Positions 22,665 through 33,687 of a stretch of 64,000 bases of DNA are shown one piece after another. This DNA comes from Acanthosoma haemorrhoidale (Eukaryota > Arthropoda > Insecta > Hemiptera > Acanthosomatidae). The stretch is taken from the NCBI GenBank assembly GCA_930367205.1, contig OV884011.1, forward strand, positions 93,233,474 to 93,297,473. The letters are read 5' to 3'. A program made the position numbers and the translations under genes. Position 1 is the stretch's first letter. The number at the start of each line of letters is the position of its first letter. The notes under the pieces are model-generated. The model had not been told where the DNA came from. It did not search any database and saw only the letters and a list, made by a program, of their open reading frames with translations.

Positions 22665-24529
22665 GCTAAGAATTTCTGCCTTATAAAGGCAGGTCATTCC
22701 TGCTTACAGCAGGGGTCTTGGGTTGGGATCGTGAACTAGTCTCTTTATACTAATGTCGAAGATTTTTTATGTCCCATAAAGAGGGCAACTTCTGTTTGTT
22801 CGCGGTGAAGAAGTTGGCAGAACAAACACGAATACCAATTTTACTTCAGAAGTATTATTCATTACCGAGAAGTTGAACTAGAAATAACCCAAACGATAGA
22901 TTTACTCAATGCAGCACAATTGCAGTTGCACAAGAGCAAACTATGCAAATGAAGCTCCATTACTGACTTGCTAAAAGCCATCCTTAGTTCTAGGAACGCT
23001 AGGGCAATTAGCATCGCACGATTAAAACTGTTTTATTTACAGCCTGAAATCCTGGAAGTAGATGAGGTAAACTAAACACAAACCATGTACGACCACTGTA
23101 GGTTGTTACAGACTTTTTTGTACCTATAGATCTCAAGGTCAATACCGTCTCAATTCCGGAGAGGGATTGTCGAGAGGTGTGACGCAAAATGGAGTGATCT
23201 TGCGGTAGATTTAGGATGTGAGAGTAGTTTTGTCTAGAATATTAAAAATTGAGAGGAATTGTATTCTGGGTAAAAATTGAGGTCAGTATTACGGGTTTTA
23301 TTGGTGAGGTAGAATGGGGCATTTGCAATTTATTATATGATTGGAAATATCGGATCCACTTGATGTTTGAGCGATATACTGCTCCAAGAGTTCAAGTCCT
23401 TAAGTCCAGCTTGGTTTGATGGATTTTGTAATCAGTATTTTGTTTCCCATTGAGAGGTGTTTAGGAACTTTATATAATTATCAGAAACAAGAGACAATGA
23501 CAGCAGAAAAAAAACAATATCTCAAGTACAATATTAAAGGCAATGAATGAACGTAAGAGAATAATAAAGACATAAACAAAATAATTTAATTGCGTCGTGA
23601 GCAATAAAGTAAGTTTTGACTGTGTCAGTTAAACAGGAAAAAAAATTAACCAGGAACGATAGAATTTAATTAGAGGTCCCAAAGACCGAACCGTAATTGT
23701 GCCGATTTATTTGTACCCAACGAGATAACAAACAAATAATAAGAACAAATTATAGCATATTATAGGAACAGTGGAATCTATAGATACAAACGGATTCGCT
23801 GAACTGATAAGTTGAACAAAATATTTTCTATGTAAGATTTGCTTCTAAAGCAGAAAGGAATGCTCTAACAGATATCGTTACAGAAGGACCGTTTCCTCCT
23901 TTGATAAATAAGATGGAAAGAATTCACAGCTAGAAAAACAATTCACTCGGAACTCGATATTATACCATCTTTTCTCAAAAAAGTTGTTTTATTTCCTATT
24001 GCTTATTACACACTTCATTTGTAAAAGGTATTTCGGTTTAATTTGGAACATATAAAATATATTAAGTAATGCCCTTTTGACCTTGAAAACTGAAATTATT
24101 AATTTTTTAATTAGAAGCCAACAAATACATAATAATCTTTCGGTTTTACACATCAGAATATAAGTCAACTACCTCCTTCTGATCATTCGACATTGCTGTA
24201 TTGTTATTGGTAAAACACGCCAGGGTTCATTTCCTCATATTCAGTATATCTATAAATAAACAATAACAATTCTAATTAAACTTTATAAACAGAGCGATAA
24301 ATTTATTGAGGCCTCATTAGCAAGTATAATTTCATCTAGCAGCTGAATGATGACGAGATAGTCCTTATTCTGTTATGACTACGCATAACAATCTGCGGGC
24401 AATCAGGGCATGGCGAAAACCGCAAGCATACCAAGGCTGAAGAATATTTTGTTTTCAATTTTTAAAAAAAGATTCTCAGATGTCGGAAATGATCATAAAC
24501 AACATTGTAAAGTATATCAACATTGAACA
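22665..24529. other. AT-rich DNA, no recognisable gene
   Basis: Read in six frames; nothing with a family signature. 22670-22850 follows the microsatellite and is GC-richer but non-coding by eye. Confidence 0.4.
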
Positions 24530-24534
24530 TGATT

Positions 24535-24590
24535 GCTTATTGTCCAATAAGGCAGATTGTAATTTTATCACAATAAAGATTTGAATCCTC
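24535..24590 (+). mobile_element. Jockey-like LINE family 1, terminal tail only
   Basis: 'cttattgtccaataaggcag' followed by 'attttatcacaataaagatt' is the last roughly 50 bases of family 1, ending near an A-run at 24600. It carries no coding part. Confidence 0.75.
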
Positions 24591-25466
24591 CGGAGCTTAG
24601 AAAAAAAAAAACAGAACAGCATATCATAGATTTGCATATGATCGCCTTAAAATACAATTTGTTAGTAATTCATTAATCATTTTTATTTCTCAAGACAAAA
24701 CATTTTTCGATCATAATTACATTCCATACAATCATAAATACATTAAAACAATAATAACTCACTAGTTTGATTTCAGTGATTCCAAAAAAATATACACACA
24801 ACCCCGATGTTACTCGATGATACACACAACCTCAAAATTATATTAAGTGAATGTACGTCCTGACATGCAGTATTTCTAGAGGATTCAGTTAACAATGATT
24901 AAAAAAAGTGGATAAAACGGCCCAAAATGTAGCAGTTTTTGCAAATCCCTAGATTACAGTTGAAAATTCAACGTAACTTACAAAACCTATAATTATTAAA
25001 AACATGGCCATTGACTGAATGTTTTGGTGCCTTGTAAATCGAGCCAAGTTAACATAAAACTGTGTAAAAAAAATAATGCTTGATTCAATTCAAATGAGCT
25101 TGCGAAGAATTGTTCACACAAATCTATGAGCTTTTCTTAATGATTTATTTTTTGTTTATGAATTAAATTTAATTTCTTAACAATTTTAGGCCAATATACC
25201 ACTATTTTTAGGTGTTACTAAGCCAGAAATAAACATGTTTATCCTCAAAGATTTTCATGTTTTTTCTTTTTATCATTTATATCATTTTTTATGTTTTAAA
25301 TGATTTAAAATTTTATAGCAGTGATTGATTTATAGAATGTCACAAATGTTATTATAAATAAATTACTGTGTAATATGCACTTTTATTTAGCACAATACTC
25401 TATTTTATTAGATTCATAGCGATAAAGAAAGAAATTAAAAAACCTATATAACCCAACAGGCATAAG
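24591..25466. other. AT-rich DNA, nothing recognised
   Basis: No coding signal or repeat recognised. Confidence 0.4.
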
Positions 25467-26265
25467 GAAGATTTTTTTTTTTTAAATCCTTTATTGTGCT
25501 AAAATTACAATCTGCCTTATTAGGCAATAAGTAATTAAGATAAATGCTTTCATTCATACCATATTTACAATTCATCATTCACTCGCTCATTCATACAATA
25601 GTAACAGACAGCCCAGAGGCCCCCCCAAATCCACATGGAGTCTTGGGAAGTCCCCCACGCTCCTCCGTCAGCCGCGTCACCGGATACGAGTCAGTGGAGG
25701 CTGACCAAGAGCACGAGAGCCACAGACGCTCAGGACATGATGGAGAAACTGGCCATTGCCAGGACTCCCACTGTCACGCATAATAGCAGGCTACGAGGCC
25801 ACTGCCGTTTCAGTCTCCGAGGAGGATTATAGGGATGAGTGGTGCAGTGCAATGACTGTGCTACAGGATTAGGGTTGTTGGAAAGGCTACTGTGGAATTT
25901 CATAAACTTGGAAGGGATGAGTTCAAGAATGTAGGGTATATTAAGATCATTATGAAGGGTTTTGTTGCTGACGTAATAAGGGGCATTTACTATTGTTCTC
26001 AGGACTTTAGATTGAAAGGGTTGGATACGCTTGATGTTCGACTTTTTTGCTGTCCCCCATAGCTCTATTCCGTATGTCCAGATAGGCTTAGGTATAACTT
26101 TGTAGATTAGTAATTTATTTTCTATTGAGAGATGGTATGCCCTTTGAAGTAGTCTGAACAGTTGTCCAAAGCGTCTGTTTAGTTCTTGTCTATTTAGCCT
26201 CGTATGTGGGTTCCAGGTCAGTCGTTTGTCGAGATGGAAGCCTAAGTACCGTAAGAAGATTTTTT
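25467..26265 (-). mobile_element. Jockey-like LINE family 1, 5'-truncated insertion with TSD
   Basis: Element body 25478-26254 on the minus strand, flanked by 'gaagatttttt' (25467-25477 and 26255-26265). It contains, from its 3' end, a poly(A) tail (plus-strand T-run), AATAAA, the complete 3' UTR and the last roughly 140 codons of ORF2. The 5' break falls in the codons for the YLGFHLDKRLTW segment. The 'actggctagtat' block of the 54.3 kb copy is shortened here. Fragmentary frames on the plus strand over it are shadows. Confidence 0.9.
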
Positions 26266-27478
26266 AGTAAGAAAAAATGGCAATACCTCCTGCCTACGTA
26301 TATAGACAATATTACTTTCAGAGTAACAAACAATGTTAGGAAAAGAGACGATAAGAATAGGTGCAGCGTGGCCTACAGACCCACAAAGGACACGATCGCA
26401 TTCACGGCTTAATGCAGTAGATATCTCCCAGCGAGGGTGGAACTCTCCCCAGACAGTTACCGAGTTTAGCTACCTTGGCAAGAGTAAGCAATGGCGTTCT
26501 CTACGTCCTAGATACTAGTGCAAGTTAGAGGACAATGAGAAATGTTCACACGTCAGAAAATAGAGAAAGTCAGATGTGAGTAGTCCCATTCCAATCCTGT
26601 TCAAATCAATTTATTTCCCATATTTGCACGATAAAAAATAATGCTATGCTAATATGCAATGAATCTAATTGCTGCACTATGATTCTAAAGTCCCAACAAA
26701 TACTGAAGCATTTGATTTGAAAACAATAAAAGAATCATAACTATTGCCAGAGATTTCATCACCCAAGGCCTGTTTTTCCTCGCCCGTAATACTGTCTGTC
26801 TAACTAATGCACCGAAGCATATGCCTCGTGCGTTCCTTGCCTTAATTGCCTATATACCTTACCTCTGCCATGGCCTGGATTCAAAACAGCATTTTTTTTT
26901 TTTTTTTAGGTAACCTAGGTAACACTAACTTTCCTATGTTTTCATTTCTCTTATTTTTGGAAGATTTTCTTTTTTTTTTTTGTTTCAACAAAGCAACAGG
27001 CCCAGAACTTCGTTACAATCGGATGAATTTCCTTGACCTCTATCTTTAAGTCATCTATAATATTATTCACCAGCGTAAGAACTTTTATAATAAAATTTGT
27101 CAAAAAAAAAAGAAAAATCTTGAAGTATTTACTAATATATCTTTTCTTTCAGGATTAAAATACAGAGAAACATAAATGTACGTATTTAAAGGACGATTAA
27201 ATACAAATCCCTAAATTTTATTAACAATTAAATTGGAAACAGTAAACAGGAATAAAAGGACACTGTGTATGATATAATCTTAAAATTCCTATAAATCCAT
27301 GCATGCAAAATCGGTGATTTTACTGCAAAAATGATTTCATAATTTAAACATTGTGAATTGTAAAATCAAAATCACATTAAAAAGTAATTCAAACAAAACC
27401 CTTTTACAAACCAAAGGCACTTGTAGCGATATATAGCGAATATGTGAATATGTAAATTACCCTACACTCTGGTTCATA
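26266..27478. other. AT-rich DNA, no recognisable gene
   Basis: 26270-26520 is GC-richer and open in two plus frames but unrecognised. T-runs at 26891-26908 and 26970-26982. Confidence 0.4.
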
Positions 27479-28006
27479 ATGTATTATAATAGAAATGCAA
27501 ATCTGTGTAAACTTCTTGTAATAAATCATAGAGAGGTCGGAAGTCGTAGACAAGTAACTCAGAGGGGCACCGTCATAAAACGGTACCTGACTAGCCAGGT
27601 AGACATAGGGGCACCTATAGGCGGTCAAATAACCCAAGTGGGTGAGACCCTACCAGCGATAAAAAACACACCCTTTTACCCCAACGGTCATAAAACTAAA
27701 AGGACATGGTTACCTGTGTATCGTAAAACATATCCCTGGCAGACAGACTCCGCCTTCCACGAGGGAGGGGGTTACCATATTTATATCAGTAAATTTCGCC
27801 CTGAAAAACACTGGCTCTTAGTCTCCATAGCCGCACGACTTGACTTACACCAGGGGTCCCGGGCCCCTGGGAGTAAGCCCACTCAGCCTTCCGCTAATCG
27901 ACTCTCGCTATGCTACACCTCTACGACGGCACTTTGCCTCACAGCCTATAGCAGACCCCTGACGACTTGTACTTATCACGCTGCCGGTCTCTCGCCCGAA
28001 CTCTGA
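27479..28006 (+). CDS. Unrecognised ORF, 175 codons, possible retroelement piece
   Basis: This is the longest open frame outside the clear transposon genes. The predicted product starts with AT-rich, unconvincing codons, then from about residue 20 becomes a basic, Thr/Pro-rich sequence with blocks such as RTWLPVYRKTYPWQTDSAF and a Ser/Thr-rich C-terminus. No domain is recognisable to me. The DNA from 27535 on is clearly GC-richer than its surroundings, consistent with transfer by a mobile element. It runs directly into an LTR-like stretch (28054-28230), so it may be U3 or gag-like sequence rather than a host gene. Existence as a real gene is doubtful. Confidence 0.2.
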   Translation: MYYNRNANLCKLLVINHREVGSRRQVTQRGTVIKRYLTSQVDIGAPIGGQITQVGETLPAIKNTPFYPNGHKTKRTWLPVYRKTYPWQTDSAFHEGGGYHIYISKFRPEKHWLLVSIAARLDLHQGSRAPGSKPTQPSANRLSLCYTSTTALCLTAYSRPLTTCTYHAAGLSPEL

Positions 28007-28053
28007 AAACTGGTCTTATTCTTTATGAACCTCTGAACCTCATCCTGAACACA

Positions 28054-28230
28054 GTGTCTTGTCGGGACACATTCCTATCAATAAATGGAGTCAGATATTA
28101 ACGCCTACATGGAACATGGTCCATGTTATTAACTACAACAATCCGACAATTGTTGACCTCCGACAATTGTTCAACCTTTCCCGACATCTGGTGCCCCTCG
28201 ACGTGCACAAGAAGCTTTCCCGACAGCACT
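28054..28230 (+). mobile_element. Possible LTR end and primer-binding-site-like stretch
   Basis: 'tgtcttgtcgggacac' and an AATAAA (28080-28085) are followed by two near-identical 'ccgacaattgtt' units (28142-28174) and then 'acatctggtgcccctcgacg' (28185-28204). A TGG-starting GC-rich block after '...ca' is how a tRNA primer-binding site follows a 5' LTR. No partner LTR or gag/pol was found, so the call is tentative. Confidence 0.25.
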
Positions 28231-29149
28231 TATTTGCATAATTTAGTATGGAAACCATTATTTGTTATTTGCATATTTTATAAGACAAGCGAACCCTACT
28301 GTGATGAGGATGCTTGAATAGGTAAGACCGTCTACTGAAGTCATTTAAAAAAATTACAGAAGATATTTTTGAATAGACTTAAATGTTTGTTTTTTTTCTG
28401 TAAGCTAAATCTAACACAACTAACAACTATACTAAATCTAACAAATATCTATATTCCTCCCAATAAAATTAGCTCAACGATAAAAAAGCGACCAAATGGG
28501 AAAGTAATGCAACACCACAAAAATTATACAGAGTGGTCCTTATGTCCGGCAGCATTGCTCTTTTTTTTTTCGGCCAAATTAAACGGTTATAATTATGCCA
28601 GTGATATGAGTCATTTTGAATTATGAAGATCAGATAAAATCCAGTTACTTAGATCACCCTTTAGTCTTCAAAGAATTAAAAAAAAAAAACCGGAGTTTCT
28701 CAGTTCTAATTAGCCAGCTCTCACAGAGATTTCCTATTACAAAGCCACTAATTATTTATGGGCAACCACCCGGCAGGCCTTCAGCCTTAAGGGCACCCCC
28801 CCCCCTCCGTGCTATACCTTACACCTGTAGAAAGCACTCATTAATGATTACTGTATGAAATATTTATCTTCATTTAACTTAATTCGTAGTTGCACTGCGT
28901 GAAATTAAAGTTTAAAAAATATTTTGAGTCACTCCAAATATCATGTCTTTATTTTTACTCCACCAATCGACGACTCACGCCTATTCAGGCATATATAGGA
29001 TAATGAATAATATTATCTTGAGATTCATTAATCCATGCATCCACTATTGTATATAAATTAGTTTATATAAAATTTAAAATGTGGACGAAATTGTAAATGT
29101 AATGTTTTAGTTTAGTATATCTACCACACTGTTATGTTTTCTGTCTTGT
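28231..29149. other. AT-rich DNA, no recognisable gene
   Basis: Low-complexity runs at 28560-28570, 28678-28690 and a C-run at 28796-28806. No coding signal. Confidence 0.4.
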
Positions 29150-29215
29150 AGCACTTGAGGATAGGCTCTTCAAATCGCTTGTGAATAAGAAATAAATAAC
29201 GTGCGAGAACACATC
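29150..29215 (+). repeat. Dispersed Penelope-tail-like motif
   Basis: 'cacttgaggataggctctt' then 'cgcttgtgaataagaaata' and 'acgtgcgagaacac'. The second block recurs inverted at 17203-17250. The TTGAGGAT...GTGAATAA order resembles 3' ends of Penelope-type elements but lacks a GAAA. Confidence 0.35.
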
Positions 29216-29417
29216 ATTTATTTAATCTAAATAGCCAGAAATCGAACCATAATATACCCAATTTTAACTTTTACAATTTATAAAACTTTTCTATATCCAC
29301 GATAGAAAAACATTTCTACTGTCCATCTCTCAGGAAAGCAAGCAAAAAGTTTTTTGATATCCTTGAAAAATTACCAGTTCGGTATAAAATAGTGGAATGG
29401 AATAATTAATTGAAGGG

Positions 29418-29500
29418 TAATATCACTTATATGCCTGAGGATGTTTGAAGAGGCAAAACTGGTGATATAGCAATAAATAAAAGATATTTGGAGAGACTCA
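29418..29500 (+). ncRNA. Hammerhead-like / Penelope-tail motif
   Basis: CTGAGGA (29435-29441) with flanking complementary segments 'atatcac' (29420-29426) and 'gtgatat' (29462-29468) closing a stem around it, followed by 'aataaataaaag' and 'ggagagactc'. The GAAA box is degenerate ('caaaact'). Confidence 0.35.
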
Positions 29501-30109
29501 AATATTTTTTTTTTTTGACAAATTTAATTTTCACACAATGTTACATTAAAATACATCTTTCTCTTTTAGGATGGTTTGCTCCTTAGAATTTTATTAATTC
29601 ATAGTATATTATTTCAAAAAGGAGATATAAATCTAAGAAGCCATGTGGAACTCTCCTTCTGTAAGTACACGACAGCATAATTTAATTCATTTATCGTCTA
29701 TGCAATCGTTGTTGAATTCAATTTTATTTATAGTTATAGTTGTATGAATTCGTGTTAAGTATAAATTGTGCAAAGACCTGTTCAAATCAAGCGAGTTGAG
29801 TTCCGACCGCAATACGACGCCGCTAATGCACTGCAACCGTAGGCGAAGGCAGAAGGAGCTATGGAACAGTAAAGAGTAGCCGGCAGTAGAAAAGCTAGGG
29901 AAAGGGATCGCGAGGATCCAACAATCGCACGGTTAACGGAACCGAGAAGGCAGCGAAAGCGGAAGAATAACATTCCCCGGCATTTCAAGTAATGATGCCC
30001 TGTCATTATCAACCAGAGGAATGCTCAGGGAAGATGAAAAGTTGAATGGATTGGCCTCATCTTGCAGCCATAGCAGAAACCTGAACTGCAGCTGAGCATT
30101 TCTTATTAT
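29501..30109. other. No recognised gene; GC-richer patch at 29780-30010
   Basis: 29782-30012 is open on the minus strand (76 codons) and has a charged, interrupted reading on the plus strand. It immediately precedes a LINE remnant and may be its decayed upstream part. Confidence 0.35.
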
Positions 30110-30536
30110 ATTTAAGGAAGTATAAATGCTAAAAAAACGTTAGTCCTCGAGTAGATCCTATCTAGTTCATAGAATGCTAGACCTCTATTAATCTACGCAT
30201 CAGCAACCTGGCGTACTAGTAACTTTCTTAAGCAGCAGAGAATAAATTCCTAAGAATAATAACAAATTGACCTACCATCTGACATACACTTTACATGATA
30301 CCACTGACATTGACTTTATTTATACAAGTCGAAGGTGAGCCTCATCACCTAGTGTTGTGTATATTGTTATGACTTGTTTACTACAGATTATTATTTACTA
30401 TTTATATTATGCCCTCCTCCGGATGCATCCGTGCATCGCAGTACGAGGAGCAACTTGTATCTCTATATAATTTTTTTGTTCATTGTAATATTTTGAAGTT
30501 TTGAAATTAAAAAAAAAACAAAAAAACTTTATTTAT
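30110..30536 (+). pseudogene. LINE family 2, decayed 3' end
   Basis: The plus strand contains decayed RT-connection-domain codons (around 30235: AAENKFLRIITN) and then a 3' UTR block 'gtgagcctcatcacctagtg' (30335-30354), shared with the complement of 31804-31823. It ends in 'tttgaaattaaaaaaaaaac', like the tail of the 31.6 kb copy. Frameshifts and stops are frequent, so this is an old copy. Confidence 0.65.
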
Positions 30537-31621
30537 AACGTAGAAAATAAAGCAAAGGCTTCTTGTAGAAGCGAAAATGACCAAAAGTGTTTTTTGGTTA
30601 TCTTCTTCTAAACTAGGAAGAAGATACATGAGGACAATAATTGTATCCTAAAGGACCGTTAAATTTTTTTAATTTTTATATCTTATATAATTTTCTCTTA
30701 GATAAAAAGAATCTTTAAACTTATATTTGGAATTAAAAGGATATGTCACAATAAACACAATGATTTCATTCCCAATTATTACATTGTATTATATAGTAGT
30801 TTTAGTAGTAGTAGTTAGACAATTGAAGGAAATAAACTATAAAATAAAAGTGAGGCTTGAGGAATGATGGAGATTAATTAGAAGGGGGCGGTGAATCCTG
30901 TGGCAATAATATTTTTAGACAGCCGATAGGGTTAAGTATTCAGGCTGAATCAGGGAATTTATAGACTGTAAGTAGAAGTGAGGAAGTTATTATATCCAGT
31001 GTCAAACGATGAAGCGATAATTCAACCTAAAAAAAAACATACTCTCCTTAAAAAGAAAAAAATCCTTACCTGGAGCCAGAAGGCGAAAAGCCTAGAGCGA
31101 CAGGATGTGTGCCACGAAAGCGCCACCTGCTAAGCACACAGTATTTACTCAGGCACCTCGCCCGCCAGGCTTACTTAAATAAGCAAGGAGGGACTTAACC
31201 TAATCCAGCCTAGTGGCGCATCACTACCCTTATTCTTATTCAATAGGTTTTTTATCGGATCCTCCTCCCTTTCCTCTGGCAAAGTCGGCTATGTTAAAAG
31301 GAGCCCACCTCACTCAACATTATTGGGAGGGGCTGAAGAGTGAACAGGGGGATGAGTCCGCCCCCGGCTCCGGGGTAGCCAATATCTGAACAGGTCTCTC
31401 CAAAACCAATCGTCGTATTCCATTCCTCCCGGTTATAACTCCACAGTTCCGTATTTTAGAAATATCTTTTATATGTCGTCAGAGAAAAGAAAAGATTTTG
31501 AACTCACTAAATTCTCAAGATAAAATCTGCTTAGTCACAAAATAGAGATTTATTCGCAGAAATATAATATCCGAAAAAGATCACAGAGACCTAACCCATA
31601 AAAATATTATTGGAAATTGTT
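30537..31621. other. No recognised gene; GC-rich patch 31070-31420
   Basis: 31070-31420 is much richer in G+C than its surroundings and holds short blocks such as 'gccaggcttacttaaataag' and 'gtccgcccccggctccgggg'. No frame is long and no family was recognised. Confidence 0.4.
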
Positions 31622-32335
31622 AGTTGTGATTTGTATTTTTTTTTTTTTTTCAAAACCTCTTTATTGATAATATATATATACAATGACAAAAATAAATAAA
31701 TAAATTTGGAATTACAGCTGTCTCTTCGTGCTGCATTCGCAGATGCATTCGAAGGAGTGCATAAAATATAATACGTTCAGATTGTTGTTAATAAGTCCAA
31801 TACACTCACTAGGTGATGAGGCTCACATTCAGCTCGCAACTGTGGAAAACACTAACACTAAAACCTAAACCTAGAACCTAAGACTAAAGCGTTCCAGCCG
31901 CGACAGCGTCCTGCCATCGATGGGGGAACAGAGCGGGGGTTAAACTAAATCGTGTCAAACACCGAGTTTGTCAAGCATTGCAGGGAGTCAAAAAATTTTA
32001 TATGTCTACGTTGGATAAATTCATTCACCGTAGGCAGCTCAAAGATCTCGTGAAGCTCACTGTTGCTCCACTGCTCGAATGAAGTACCTCTGGCCACTTT
32101 CACCAGTATACCGTTTTGAAATTGTTGTAGTCACCGAGCTGTCGTATACGTCAGATAAAGAAAAAGCGGTGCACCATGCAGCAGAATAGGCCTGAGTATA
32201 CTCTTGGAGGTCAGTAGCTTCAGACGCAGTGTTAGATTGGGGAAAGTCAATAAGTGCGTAAGCCGGTAAGACTTCCTGCGTGTTTGCTTCAACTTCTTCG
32301 TAAAATGGTTACTAAAATGGAAGTTGTGATTTGTA
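31622..32335 (-). mobile_element. LINE family 2, 5'-truncated insertion with 14 bp TSD
   Basis: Element 31636-32321 (minus) lies between two perfect copies of 'agttgtgatttgta' (31622-31635 and 32322-32335). Its 3' end is a poly(A) (plus-strand T-run 31636-31650). About 250 bases of 3' UTR separate this from ORF codons. Read from 32306 downward these give KLKQTRRKSYRLTHLLTF, later LRPILLHGAP, LQQFQNGILVKV, ELPTVNEFIQRRHIKFFDSL. This is the post-RT connection domain of an arthropod LINE (the 'RP(V/I)L.YGAP... LPTVNEF' pattern). Several stops or small shifts exist. The break at 32321 is ordinary 5' truncation. Confidence 0.9.
31900..32310 (-). pseudogene. LINE family 2 ORF2 C-terminal part
   Basis: Coding part of the element above. 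Only the region after the RT active site is present, so no catalytic residues remain. The reading is mostly open but needs at least one frame change around the 'TTA' codons at about 32150 and has a stop after SVFDTI near 31955. It resembles the decayed fragment at 47.8 kb, which shares IKFFDSL and the final PPSMAG block. Confidence 0.75.
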
Positions 32336-32344
32336 ATGCTTAAT

Positions 32345-33236
32345 AGGAGATTAATAAGTACCTCCCAGATTCGAATCCCGGCCTTTTGACTTGAGGCTGA
32401 CGCTTAAAATAATTTGAATAATCGCTCCCGAAACACTCAGATATGCAAAGCAATTAGCTAAAGGAAATCCGGAACCAAATCCACAACTACTCATTCCCTG
32501 AATACCTCCCTCAGGCCTGACACAATCCCAATTAAAGAAAACCAACTTGAAACATGACAAAACTGGCAAACAAAAATATCCCGTAACTAGAGAACACACT
32601 GATTCGAAAACTTACAGTGCTTATATTGCTAAAACGGCGATGTCAAGCACTTCATGGACTGCTTGACATTCGTACTCCTAAATCAAAGAAGCCTGAGCTA
32701 TTCCTGACTTCTTCCTTAAACTAATTATAGAAACAACAGCTTAACTCCTAAAATAACCTTACAAAAATACCGGAGTAGTACCGATAAACCTGTTTCAATA
32801 TTTTTCATACTTATTTCTGCTTTTTAATTATTAAAACCACATTGAAATGATAAAAAAATAAGGAAAATTTGAAAAAAGTATACCCGATTTCCAAAACCAA
32901 AACTACATCAAAATTGGATTTGTCGGTTTTTATATTATATATTATAATAGGTATCGAACATGTTTGTATAACATGTACCAGCCGTGTGCATCTACTGAAT
33001 TTCTAGAATAACCAAGGAATGACAAAGAAGTAACAAAGGCATCACTTCTCACAAAAAATAATATAATAACTTCCACTGATTGTTACGCGGTGTATGAGAA
33101 AAAACAATGGTGGTGAGGAAAAATGGGTTTTACACACCAGTAACAGTAAGGTTAAAGAAATAACAAAAATATTTAAGTTCTACATAAGATTTGTTATGTG
33201 CGGCATTAGTCCCTGAAAAAAATAATTAATTCACTA
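32345..33236. other. AT-rich DNA; tRNA-type B box at 32350-32380
   Basis: Minus strand 'gccgggattcgaatctggga' is B-box-like and may be a SINE remnant. The rest is not recognised. Confidence 0.4.
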
Positions 33237-33544
33237 TGGTGTACATCGTATGTGGGCAACAGCCGGCCCGCGGGCCGGATCCGGCCCGCTGTAAGATTTG
33301 ATCCGGCCCGCGAGACATTTTGAAAAACCCAATTTAAAAAAAAAAAATACACTACTTACTCATACTCATGGAATCAAGTGAGCGAGCAAGCCGAGTGGCG
33401 GTGATCATCAAAGAGTGAGGCGGCAAACATCAAAGTTCAAAGCCATTGATGTTTGCCGCCACACTGGCGGCGCAACAAAGGATTATTGCTTCGCAATTGT
33501 ATTGTTCTACACTAGACGATTCTAGATCATTCCTTCATTTTGCC

Positions 33545-33582
33545 TATATAAGCGGGTGGATGGCCGGAACTTAGTTCAGTCC
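33545..33582 (+). promoter_or_regulatory. TATA box and initiator of the hAT transposase
   Basis: TATATAAG at 33545-33552 and an arthropod initiator 'ttcagtcc' with its A at 33578, a spacing of about 33 bases from the first T. A 5' UTR of about 110 bases would follow. Confidence 0.7.
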
Positions 33583-33687
33583 TATTCGAGCTACCGTGGT
33601 GATAAGTTTGCTTTGTGACTTTGTGTGCATCTTGAGTGCTTACTAATTATACCTATTTTCTTATTAAGTTTATCGAACGATAAGTAA

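Noticed and set aside
22236..22697. Long open frames on both strands over the GA tract (up to 153 codons)
   Set aside because: Pure low-complexity translation (Ser-Leu or Arg-Glu repeats) of a microsatellite.
32350..32382. tRNA gene (minus)
   Set aside because: B-box-like only; probably SINE remnant.
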